A DNA stretch of 19,083 nucleotides from Betaproteobacteria bacterium (GTDB lineage Bacteria; Pseudomonadota; Gammaproteobacteria; Burkholderiales; Casimicrobiaceae): NCBI GenBank assembly GCA_025355395.1, contig JANXZT010000208.1, positions 1 through 19,083 on the forward strand, read 5' to 3'. The notes under the pieces were generated by a model. That model saw only the letters and a program-made list of their open reading frames with translations, did no database searches and was not told the origin of the DNA. How positions within the stretch are numbered: the stretch's first letter is position 1; the number at the start of each line of letters is the position of its first letter. This document shows, in pieces, positions 7,739 to 14,193 of the stretch. The position numbers were made by a program, and so were the translations under genes.

Positions 7739-8194
7739 TCAGGGTGACGCGTTGATTGGTTGAATCATCTCCACGCCGCGATTGGCGAGGGCGTCGGCGC
7801 GCGTATTTCCGGGGTGGTCGTTGTGGCCCTTGACCCAGTGCCACCGGATGCGGTGCCGCGCCGTGGCCTCTTCGAGCTCGCGCCACAACTCTGAGTTCTT
7901 GACCGGCTTCCTGGCGCTCGTCAGCCAGCCATTGCGCTTCCAGCCGTGGATCCAGCGCTCGATCCCCTGCTTGACATATTGCGAGTCGGTGTAGAGCTCG
8001 ATTTCACACGGCCGCTTCAACGATTCGAGCGCGCGGATCACTGCGGTGAGTTCCATGCGGTTGTTCGTCGTCTGCGCCTCGCCGCCGAAAAGCTCCTTCT
8101 CGCGCGCGCCCCACGCGAGCAAAGCGCCCCAGCCACCTGGTCCCGGATTGCCCTTGCATGCGCCGTCGGTGTAGATCGTGACCGGACCACTCAT
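7739..8194 (-). CDS. rnhA: Ribonuclease HI
   Basis: The 151-residue enzyme cleaves the RNA strand of RNA-DNA hybrids (R-loops, Okazaki primers, ColE1-type primers). The catalytic carboxylates fall at exactly the Escherichia coli numbers: Asp10 (IYTDGACKGNPGPGGWG), Glu48 (NNRMEL), Asp70 (YTDSQYV) and Asp134 (TRADALA), with His124 in VKGHNDH. The basic handle WIHGWKRNGW is present. ATG 8194 was chosen over a longer open frame because the family starts there; it overlaps the stop of the methyltransferase gene in an ATGA (8191-8194), so translation is coupled. In many proteobacteria dnaQ lies next to rnhA; here the neighbour beyond is a convergent TPR gene instead. Confidence 0.98.
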   Translation of the reverse strand: MSGPVTIYTDGACKGNPGPGGWGALLAWGAREKELFGGEAQTTNNRMELTAVIRALESLKRPCEIELYTDSQYVKQGIERWIHGWKRNGWLTSARKPVKNSELWRELEEATARHRIRWHWVKGHNDHPGNTRADALANRGVEMIQPINASP

Positions 8195-8937
8195 CGAATC
8201 CGTTCGATGCACTCGCGCGCCTGCCGGGGGGCGGTGGCGAGCGTTCGGCTGCCTCGCTCCCACGCCGGAGTGATGATGCGCATGCCAAGGACTTTCTTGG
8301 TTGCGCGCAGGAAGTAAACGCCGCCGGCAATAGGCCACCAGCGATCGCCTGCATGCTCAAAAAATTTGCACCGCCGCAGCCATTTCTCCTGCGCTAACGG
8401 AGGCGCATAGCAATCGAGGCTGCCACCGGTAACTTCGAACCCGAGGAGCGCCAGCCAGTCCTTGAGGCGATACAGCGCAATGAAGCTGCCGTTCCACGGC
8501 GCGGTCTGCTGACGACCGAAATAACGCTTCGCGCCATGGAGACTGAAGGGGTTGAACCCTGCGATCAGGAGCTGGCCTTCCGGAAGGATCACCCGATGCA
8601 CCTCGCGCAACAATTGATGCGGCTCGTCGGAGAACTCGAGCGCATGCGGCAGCACGATGAGATCCAGGGAATTTTCGGGAAAGGGCAGCCAATGCGGGTC
8701 GGCGCGAAGATGCGGGGCTTCGACCGCATCCGTGGTCCACCGCGCCGGGATGCGGCTCTGGGCCAGGAAATTGCATGTCGGCAAGCCGATCTGGAGCGCA
8801 CGAAAGCCGAAAATGTCGGCGACCGTTCGGTCGAACCATGCCTGCTCGCGCGCCAGGAGGTATTCTCCCGGTGGAGTCGACAGCCATTGACCGAGCGGCG
8901 TTGACACCGGTGCCCCCACTCGCGAAGATGCATCCAT
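8191..8937 (-). CDS. YafS-like SAM-dependent methyltransferase
   Basis: The product (248 residues from ATG 8937) resembles the class I methyltransferases (Methyltransf_11 type) found between gloB and rnhA in many proteobacteria, the position of Escherichia coli yafS. Visible features: QWLSTPPGEYLLAREQAWFD at the start, then ALQIGLP where motif I is expected, LPFPENSLDLIVLPHALEFS (motif II/III region, acidic), LLREVHRVILPEGQLLIAG (motif post-III), and a helical C-terminus. Motif I lacks the Gly-x-Gly signature, so SAM binding is unproven. The start is uncertain: ATG 8937 overlaps the gloB start on the other strand, and GTG 8907 would also fit and lies closer to the conserved region. The substrate is unknown. 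It is coupled to rnhA downstream. Confidence 0.85.
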   Translation of the reverse strand: MDASSRVGAPVSTPLGQWLSTPPGEYLLAREQAWFDRTVADIFGFRALQIGLPTCNFLAQSRIPARWTTDAVEAPHLRADPHWLPFPENSLDLIVLPHALEFSDEPHQLLREVHRVILPEGQLLIAGFNPFSLHGAKRYFGRQQTAPWNGSFIALYRLKDWLALLGFEVTGGSLDCYAPPLAQEKWLRRCKFFEHAGDRWWPIAGGVYFLRATKKVLGMRIITPAWERGSRTLATAPRQARECIERIR

Positions 8938-9715
8938 GCCGACGATTATCCCTATCCCCGCGTTCACGGACAACTATATCTGGCTGCTGCGTAACGGCCA
9001 CAACGCGGTGGTCGTCGACCCCGGAGATGCGGCGCCGGTGCTGGCCGTCCTCGCGCGGGAGCAGTTGCAGCTGACGGCTATTCTCACCACCCATCATCAC
9101 CAGGACCATGTGGGCGGCAACACCGCGCTGCTCGCGCATGCCCGCGTGCCGGTATTCGGTCCCGCCCGCGAATCCATCCCCGGTTGCACGCAGCGGCTCA
9201 AGGAAAACGATACCTTCGTTGTTCCGGGCATCGGCATCGAGCTGCGCGTTCTGGACATTCCCGGCCACACGGCAGGCCACATCGCCTACGTCGGGCAGCT
9301 AAGCGCCACCTCGCACCTTGCATTCGTGGGCGATACGATGTTCGCCTGCGGTTGCGGCCGGTTGTTCGAAGGCACCGCTGCGCAGATGAGCGATTCTTTG
9401 GCCAAGCTCGCGGCACTCGATGGCGATACGCTCGTTTATTGCGGACATGAGTACACGCTGTCGAACCTGCGCTTCGCCGCCGCGGTCGAGCCCGATAACG
9501 TGGCATTGAAGGCCCGTACGGTACGCGCGCAGGAACAGCGTTCGCGTGGTGAGCCGACCGTGCCCTCGATGCTGGCCGAAGAACGCGCGACCAATCCTTT
9601 TCTGCGTGGCAGCGAGCCGGCGGTAGTTGCCGCAGCTGCCGCGCATGCCGGCCGGGCCATCGAAGGCAACGTTGACGCATTTGCAGTGTTGCGCGCCTGG
9701 AAAGACAGTTTCTAG
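8936..9715 (+). CDS. gloB: Hydroxyacylglutathione hydrolase (glyoxalase II)
   Basis: The 259-residue metallo-beta-lactamase-fold enzyme hydrolyses S-lactoylglutathione to D-lactate and glutathione, the second step of methylglyoxal detoxification. The metal ligands are all visible: His53, His55, Asp57 and His58 in TTHHHQDHVGG, His111 in PGHTAGH, Asp133 in VGDTMFACGCGRLFEGTA, and His171 in YCGHEYTLSNLRF. The C-terminal substrate-binding domain ends with the family signature NPFLR. ATG 8936 gives the expected start (PIPAFTDNYIWLL close to the N-terminus); the ribosome binding site is poor. Its start codon overlaps that of the divergent methyltransferase. The order gloB/methyltransferase/rnhA is widely conserved. 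Confidence 0.97.
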   Translation: MPTIIPIPAFTDNYIWLLRNGHNAVVVDPGDAAPVLAVLAREQLQLTAILTTHHHQDHVGGNTALLAHARVPVFGPARESIPGCTQRLKENDTFVVPGIGIELRVLDIPGHTAGHIAYVGQLSATSHLAFVGDTMFACGCGRLFEGTAAQMSDSLAKLAALDGDTLVYCGHEYTLSNLRFAAAVEPDNVALKARTVRAQEQRSRGEPTVPSMLAEERATNPFLRGSEPAVVAAAAAHAGRAIEGNVDAFAVLRAWKDSF

Positions 9716-9773
9716 AGTGAGGGTGCGCACGGACTATCGTGCTCTGGCGCGTGCTTTGACGAGTGCACGCAGG

Positions 9774-9802
9774 TTGACGCTTCCCGTGCGCCCGCCTACC
9801 AT
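9774..9802 (+). promoter_or_regulatory. Candidate sigma70 promoter for mltD
   Basis: TTGACG (9774-9779, five of six matches to the -35 consensus) and TACCAT (9797-9802, four of six to the -10) are 17 bases apart, the optimal spacing, in the gap between gloB and mltD. Transcription would start near 9809, about 48 bases before the mltD start. It is predicted by consensus only. Confidence 0.5.
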
Positions 9803-9856
9803 CGCCTCAGTTTTGAGCAGCCCGCGTGCTGGCGATGCTGCAGGATCGAGCCTTAA

Positions 9857-11533
9857 TTGCGAATAGCCGCATCCATCTTGCTCACGTCCCTCGCCTTGGC
9901 GCTTGCCGGATGCGCGACGTCGCCCGGGCAACCCGAAACAACGATCGCAACGGTCGAGCCCGCCGCGCCGACCACTGCCGCAAGCGAGTCACTCCCCGCA
10001 CCGGGCGAATCGCCCGAGCCCGCACTGCCTGCGCTGGCGCCGCTCGCGCCCATTGTCCCGGTTGCTGCGACGCCGTTCACACCCGCCGCCGCCGCGCTAC
10101 TGGAAGAGCTTCCGCTGGCCGCGGATGATCTGTGGGATCGCATCCGTGGCCGCTTCGAGTTTCCCGAGATCGAGGGCCCTGACGTTACCAAATGGGAGCA
10201 GTGGTATGTGTCGCGGCCGGATTACGTCGCGCGAATGATCGATCGCAGCCGGCGCTACCTGTACTACGTGGTGGTGGAGGTAGAGCAGCGCCGGATGCCC
10301 GCCGAGATCGCGTTGTTGCCGATGATCGAAAGCGGGTACAACCCTAACGCGATGTCCACCAGCCGGGCGTCGGGCATCTGGCAGTTCATTCCTTCCACCG
10401 GCACGTTTTACGGATTGAAGCAGAACTTCTGGTTCGACTCGCGTCGCGACGTCATTGCGGCCACCGCCGGGGCGCTCGCGTATCTCGACAAGCTGCACGC
10501 AAAGTTCGATGACTGGCAGCTGGCACTCTCCGCGTACAACTGGGGCGAAGGCAACGTGGCGCGCGCCACCGAGCGCAATCGCAAGGCCGGCCTCGGAGCT
10601 GACTACGCCAGCCTGCCGATGCCCGACGAGACGCGCAACTACCTGCCCAAGCTGCAGGCCGTCAAGAACATCATTCGCGATCCCGGGAAATACGGCGTCG
10701 AGCTCGGCGACATTCCGGACGCACCGTATTTTGCGGTCGTGCACACGTCGAAGCAGATGGACGTGAAGCGCGCCGCCGAGCTCGCCGAAATGTCGGTCGA
10801 TGAGTTCAAATATCTCAACCCGCACCACAACCGTCCGGTGATTGCGGGCGCTGACGAGTACACGTTGCTGCTTCCCATCGACAAGGCGGAGCTTTTTGCG
10901 GCCAAGCTCGATCTCATCGATCAACCGCTGGTCTCCTGGCAGGCCTACCGCATGCGGCAGGGCGAGACGCTGCAGCAGATCGCGACCCGGTTCGGCATGT
11001 CGGTCGAGACCTTGCGCGCGGTCAATGGCATCGGCACCAAATCCACCGTGCCGCCGGGGCATGCGGTGCTGGTGCCCGCACAAAGCAGCTCGCGGGAATC
11101 GGCTGAAAGCCTCACCCACGCGGTGTTCACGACCGTGCCGCGAGGCAGGACGTTCTACTACCGGGTGGTGCGCGGGGACACGATGAACACCATCGGCTCG
11201 CGCTACGATGTCAGCGCCGCCGACATTCGACAATGGAATGGGATCTCGCAGAATGCCGTGCGCCCGGGCCAGCAACTGCGCATCACCAGTGATTCCGCGC
11301 CGCGGGCGGCGAGCGCCAAGCGCGCGAGCGGCAAGCCGCTGCGGTCTGCAACGACGCGCTCCGCGGGGGCAGCGAAGGACACGGCCATCAACGCGACCCG
11401 CGCCACGGCGTCGGTCAAGCGCAGTGGCGGGCGTCGCACGCCGCGGGCCGCGCGGGCCTCGATCCGCAGGACCGACACTTCTTCCACGCCGGGACGCGAA
11501 CGTCGGGGCAAGGTAGAGCCGGCAGCGCGTTAG
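9857..11533 (+). CDS. mltD: Membrane-bound lytic murein transglycosylase D with two LysM domains
   Basis: The 558-residue outer-membrane lipoprotein cleaves peptidoglycan glycan strands to 1,6-anhydro products. Order: lipoprotein signal peptide with lipobox LALAGC (Cys19, followed by Ala, so outer-membrane sorting), a Pro/Ala-rich linker (20-80), the SLT domain (about 130-275) with catalytic Glu158 in LPMIESGYNP and the motifs SGIWQFIPSTG and LSAYNWGEGNV, then LysM domains at about 363-407 and 434-476. A basic, low-complexity tail of some 79 residues (480-558) with about 21 Lys/Arg follows, which is unusual for MltD. The start is TTG 9857: a stop codon lies immediately upstream in frame and the signal peptide needs this start; AGGA (9842-9845) may be its ribosome binding site. 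A promoter candidate lies upstream and a strong terminator follows. Confidence 0.95.
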   Translation: MRIAASILLTSLALALAGCATSPGQPETTIATVEPAAPTTAASESLPAPGESPEPALPALAPLAPIVPVAATPFTPAAAALLEELPLAADDLWDRIRGRFEFPEIEGPDVTKWEQWYVSRPDYVARMIDRSRRYLYYVVVEVEQRRMPAEIALLPMIESGYNPNAMSTSRASGIWQFIPSTGTFYGLKQNFWFDSRRDVIAATAGALAYLDKLHAKFDDWQLALSAYNWGEGNVARATERNRKAGLGADYASLPMPDETRNYLPKLQAVKNIIRDPGKYGVELGDIPDAPYFAVVHTSKQMDVKRAAELAEMSVDEFKYLNPHHNRPVIAGADEYTLLLPIDKAELFAAKLDLIDQPLVSWQAYRMRQGETLQQIATRFGMSVETLRAVNGIGTKSTVPPGHAVLVPAQSSSRESAESLTHAVFTTVPRGRTFYYRVVRGDTMNTIGSRYDVSAADIRQWNGISQNAVRPGQQLRITSDSAPRAASAKRASGKPLRSATTRSAGAAKDTAINATRATASVKRSGGRRTPRAARASIRRTDTSSTPGRERRGKVEPAAR

Positions 11534-11547
11534 CCCAAGCCGAAAAC

Positions 11548-11577
11548 AAAACAGGCGACGCATGCGCCGCCTGTTTT
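11548..11577. terminator. Bidirectional intrinsic terminator between mltD and the histone H1-like gene
   Basis: AAAACAGGCG (11548-11557) and CGCCTGTTTT (11568-11577) are perfect reverse complements around a 10-base loop. The stem core CAGGCG/CGCCTG is flanked by an A-run on one side and a T-run on the other, so it can end transcription from either strand. It lies 14 bases after the mltD stop and 46 bases after the end of the convergent histone-like gene. Confidence 0.88.
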
Positions 11578-11623
11578 GGGTCCGCGGCCCTTGCTTAAGG
11601 CGGCGGACGCGTTGCCGCGAAGA

Positions 11624-11941
11624 TTACTTGCGCTTGGCGGACTTCCTGCCACCGCGCTTGGCCGATTTCTTGGCCGACTTCTTCGCGGATTTTTTCGCGG
11701 ACTTGCGGGCACCGCCGCGCTTTGCTGCGGACTTCTTCGCGCCCTTCCGCGCTGTGGACTTGCGGGCACCCGTCTTCCGGGTGGATTTCTTCGCGGACTT
11801 CTTGGCCGCCGATTTCCTGGCGCCGCCGCGTTTGGCGGATTTCTTCGCCGACTTCTTGGCCGCCGAGCGTTTCTTCGGAGCCGCCTTCTTGGGTGCCGGG
11901 GCCGAAGCCGTCGGCGTCATCATCGACATCATGTCAGCCAT
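11624..11941 (-). CDS. Histone H1-like DNA-binding protein
   Basis: The 105-residue protein is composed almost wholly of Lys, Ala, Ser, Arg and Gly after a Met-rich leader (MADMMSMMTPTASAPAPKK). The body repeats AKKSAKKSA and KRGGARKSA units; there is one acidic residue (Asp3) and no aromatic residue, Cys, Leu, Ile or Val, so it is intrinsically disordered. This matches bacterial histone H1-like proteins (Hc1/BpH1-like), which resemble the C-terminal tail of eukaryotic H1, bind DNA without sequence specificity and affect nucleoid compaction. ATG 11941 has AGGAGA (11953-11948) six bases upstream. An in-frame ATG at 12040 could give a 138-residue form. The DNA repeats make copy-number change by slippage plausible. 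It has its own promoter and a shared terminator. Confidence 0.9.
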   Translation of the reverse strand: MADMMSMMTPTASAPAPKKAAPKKRSAAKKSAKKSAKRGGARKSAAKKSAKKSTRKTGARKSTARKGAKKSAAKRGGARKSAKKSAKKSAKKSAKRGGRKSAKRK

Positions 11942-11947
11942 TTCATT

Positions 11948-11953
11948 TCTCCT
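11948..11953 (-). promoter_or_regulatory. Strong ribosome binding site of the histone H1-like gene
   Basis: On the minus strand AGGAGA lies six bases before ATG 11941. This decides the start against the in-frame ATG at 12040, which has only a weak AGG five bases upstream. Confidence 0.8.
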
Positions 11954-12055
11954 GTCTGAGTTGCTTTTGACTGTTTTAACTGCCTTATCGCAGGCGGCCC
12001 GGGGTCTCTCTTTTTTCGTGCAACCTCTTGACAAACCCATTGCTACCTGCTGCCT

Positions 12056-12091
12056 GAATTCTAGACACATTTTATTGAATTGCAAGAATTC
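12056..12091 (-). promoter_or_regulatory. AT-rich promoter with flanking dyad, histone H1-like gene
   Basis: On the minus strand a -35 box TTGCAA (12085-12080) and a -10 box TAGAAT (12063-12058, five of six matches) are 16 bases apart in an AT-rich patch. Transcription would start near 12051, leaving an untranslated leader of about 110 bases before ATG 11941. A 7-bp inverted repeat, GAATTCT (12056-12062) and AGAATTC (12085-12091), overlaps the -10 box and the edge of the -35 box, so it might be an operator. Predicted from consensus only. Confidence 0.55.
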
Positions 12092-12261
12092 TCCGGCGAT
12101 TCCGGACGCGGCGCATGTGATTGTTGCGATTTCGCACAGGTCATCGAACGTGTTTCGGCGCGCAATTTACGCCGTCGTCGCCGTCGTTGCGCGCACGTCG
12201 AGGCGATCGCCGCAATCGCTAAGCAGCGCCGCGCCGCAGCCGCGCCAGACACGCGAGCAAC

Positions 12262-13506
12262 TCAAGGCAGGAGTGATTCCCCCGCAAAGAGCATCGTCAC
12301 CGATTCACGCTTGCGCACCGCATGCGCGCGGTCGCCGTCCACCAACACCTCGCAGGCGCGCGGACGGGTGTTGTAGTTCGAGCTCATGACAAAACCGTAG
12401 GCGCCGGCCGCGCCGACCGCCAGCAGGTCGCCCTGCTCCAGGGAGAGCGCACGGTCGTGTGCAAGAAAATCGCCGCTCTCGCAGATGGGGCCGACGATCT
12501 GCCACTCACGCGACGGCGAATGCCGGGGCCGCACCGGATCGACCGGGTGCCAGGCGTCGTAGAGCGCAGGTCGGATGAGGTCGTTCATCGCCGCGTCGAC
12601 GATGGCAAAGTTTCGTTGCGGACCCGGCTTGAGATAAATGACACGGGTGAGAAGGATACCGGCTGCGCCCACTAGGCGGCGGCCCGGCTCGATGAGCAGT
12701 TGTTCACGGCGACCGGAAAAAAGAGGTGTAATCATCGCTGCGTAGTCGGCGAGCTCGACCGTCGCCTCGTCGCGATAGCGGATGCCGAGCCCGCCGCCCA
12801 AGTCGACATGCGCGAGCGCGATGCCCTCCGCGGCGAGTTGGTCCACGAGAGCGATGACCTTGACGATGGCTTCGCGGTAGGGTGCCAGGGTGGTGATCTG
12901 GGAGCCGATGTGGATATCGATTCCCCGAACGGCGATGTGCGGCAGACGGGCGGCGCGCCGGTAGAGCGTCGGTGCGTCGCCAATGGGCACGCCGAATTTG
13001 CTTTCCCGCAGTCCGGTCGAAATGTACGGATGCGTTTGCGGGTCGACGTCCGGGTTCACGCGAAAGCTGACCGGAGCCCTCCGCCCCATTTGACCCGCGG
13101 TCGCATCGAGCGCTTCGAGCTCGGCCGCGGATTCGACATTGAAGCAAAGAATGCCGGCCTCGAGCGCCGCTTCCATTTCCGCCGCGGTCTTGCCCACCCC
13201 CGAGAACACCGCCTTGCGGGCGTCTCCTCCCGCCGCAATCACCCGTGCGAGCTCGCCGCCCGACACGATGTCGAAACCACTGCCAAGCCGCGCGAGCAGA
13301 TCGAGCACTGCGAGGTTGGAGTTGGCTTTGAGCGCGTAGCAGACAAGGTGCGGAACTGCGGCAAGCGCGGTGTCGTACTCCCGGTAATTCTGCTCGATCG
13401 CCGCCCTTGAATAGACATAACACGGTGTACCGAACTCGTCGGCGATGGCAGACAGCGGAACCCGTTCGGCGCAAAGCTCGCCGTCGATGAGCGCAAACCC
13501 GCTCAC
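12262..13506 (-). CDS. lysA: Diaminopimelate decarboxylase
   Basis: The 414-residue PLP enzyme decarboxylates meso-diaminopimelate to L-lysine, the last step of lysine biosynthesis. Fold-III decarboxylase marks: the PLP-binding Lys60 in VCYALKANSNL, FDIVSGGEL, the glycine loop VDLGGGLGIRY, EPGRRLVG, the catalytic Cys in GPICESGDFLA, and the C-terminal GAYGFVMSSNYNTRPRACEV. I chose GTG 13506 (VSGFALIDGEL): it gives the usual family length and its GTGA overlaps the stop of the upstream lipoprotein gene (13503-13506), implying translational coupling. The longer open frame to 13698 merely runs through that gene in another frame. The pairing lptM-lysA-(divergent) cyaY is common in beta- and gammaproteobacteria. 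Confidence 0.97.
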   Translation of the reverse strand: MSGFALIDGELCAERVPLSAIADEFGTPCYVYSRAAIEQNYREYDTALAAVPHLVCYALKANSNLAVLDLLARLGSGFDIVSGGELARVIAAGGDARKAVFSGVGKTAAEMEAALEAGILCFNVESAAELEALDATAGQMGRRAPVSFRVNPDVDPQTHPYISTGLRESKFGVPIGDAPTLYRRAARLPHIAVRGIDIHIGSQITTLAPYREAIVKVIALVDQLAAEGIALAHVDLGGGLGIRYRDEATVELADYAAMITPLFSGRREQLLIEPGRRLVGAAGILLTRVIYLKPGPQRNFAIVDAAMNDLIRPALYDAWHPVDPVRPRHSPSREWQIVGPICESGDFLAHDRALSLEQGDLLAVGAAGAYGFVMSSNYNTRPRACEVLVDGDRAHAVRKRESVTMLFAGESLLP

Positions 13507-13748
13507 GGTCCGGGCGCCACCCGTGGTGCGTTGGACGGCGGCGGCTCCTGTTGAGGTGCACGCGCATCCGGCGCCGGCAACACGGTTGGTGAGGCAGCCG
13601 GCATTGCGGCCGACGGCGGCGTGGACGCCGGTTTGAGAGGTCCCTTGATGCCGCATCCGGATACGAGCATTGCGGCAACGCATCCCGACACCGACCAAAA
13701 CAAGGCACGCATCGACGTACGCAACGGGTGTGGAAAATCACGTAACAT
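13503..13748 (-). CDS. lptM: LptM/YifL-like small lipoprotein
   Basis: The 81-residue protein has a hydrophobic segment ending in the lipobox LVSGC (Cys32 from this start), then GIKGPLKP, which is the conserved CGxKGPL signature of the LptM (YifL) family. In Escherichia coli LptM associates with the LptD-LptE lipopolysaccharide translocon and helps its assembly. The tail is Pro/Ala-rich and disordered (to residue 81). ATG 13748 has AGGA about ten bases upstream; the in-frame ATG at 13712 would give a shorter signal peptide (Cys20) more like family norms but has no ribosome binding site. It overlaps lysA and is divergent from cyaY, 70 bases away. Confidence 0.85.
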   Translation of the reverse strand: MLRDFPHPLRTSMRALFWSVSGCVAAMLVSGCGIKGPLKPASTPPSAAMPAASPTVLPAPDARAPQQEPPPSNAPRVAPGP

Positions 13749-13818
13749 CACTTGGCAATCCTAGCACGCCGAAGCGCACTCGTTCCCGCGTGAGCCGGCG
13801 ATGGAGCCGGAGGAAACT

Positions 13819-14163
13819 ATGTCGAGCGACACCGAATTCATCACCGCCACCGACGCGACCCTTGGGGCGATCGGCGAGGCACTGGATGCCGCGCTCGCCG
13901 ATTCCGAAGTCGATCTCGACTGGAGCTTGAACGACGGCATCCTGGAGATCGAATGCGAAGACGGCAGCAAGCTTATCCTCAATCGTCATGTCGCCAATCG
14001 CGAGCTTTGGGTCGCCGCCCGCGCCGGCGGCTTCCATTTCAGGCCGCAGGAAGGAAGCTGGCGGGACACGCGCTCGGGCGCGGAGCTTTCCGCCGCGCTG
14101 ACGCAGCTCCTCCTGACCCAGGCGAAGATTGCGACGACGTTTCCGAGGCTGCAGGCGCCTTAG
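13819..14163 (+). CDS. cyaY: Frataxin homologue CyaY, iron-sulfur cluster assembly
   Basis: The 114-codon frame ends at TAG 14161-14163 and encodes a protein of about 114 residues that fits the bacterial frataxins (about 106 in Escherichia coli). CyaY binds iron through an acidic N-terminal helix and modulates the IscS/IscU complex. Here the first helix is rich in Asp/Glu (ALDAALADSEVDLDWS), and the strand core shows the family motif NRHVANRELWVAARAGGFHF followed by WRDTRSGAEL. GGAGGA (13809-13814) lies just before ATG 13819, which is why I prefer it to the ATG at 13801. It is divergent from lptM-lysA and converges with the YgjP-like gene, only 30 bases away. Confidence 0.95.
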   Translation: MSSDTEFITATDATLGAIGEALDAALADSEVDLDWSLNDGILEIECEDGSKLILNRHVANRELWVAARAGGFHFRPQEGSWRDTRSGAELSAALTQLLLTQAKIATTFPRLQAP

Positions 14164-14193
14164 CCCGGATTGCTATCACACGCCGGCCGCGGC

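Larger units (their letters stand above)
11942..12261. other. 320-base intergenic region between lysA and the histone H1-like gene
   Basis: This gap holds the leader and promoter of the histone-like gene (about 11942-12091). The remaining 12092-12261 is GC-rich and low in complexity (GCCGTC/GCCGC runs), lies downstream of lysA, and shows no convincing gene or T-tailed terminator. Short open frames on both strands have no recognisable motif or ribosome binding site. Confidence 0.6.

Noticed and set aside
10097..11563. A 488-codon minus-strand open frame opposite mltD
   Set aside because: It mirrors mltD, crosses the terminator, and has no recognisable domain; mltD has a full set of motifs.
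12028..12063. TTGACA (12028-12033) as the -35 box of a plus-strand promoter
   Set aside because: No acceptable -10 box lies 16-18 bases downstream, and the plus strand has no gene to serve until cyaY, beyond lysA.
11562..12389. A plus-strand open frame with repeated LADFFADF-like residues
   Set aside because: It is the reverse reading of the lysine-rich repeats; the minus-strand frame has a strong ribosome binding site, promoter and family composition.
13507..13698. A longer N-terminus for lysA (start 13698)
   Set aside because: It overlaps the lptM frame almost completely, has no LysA homology, and the GTG at 13506 overlaps the lptM stop as expected for coupling.
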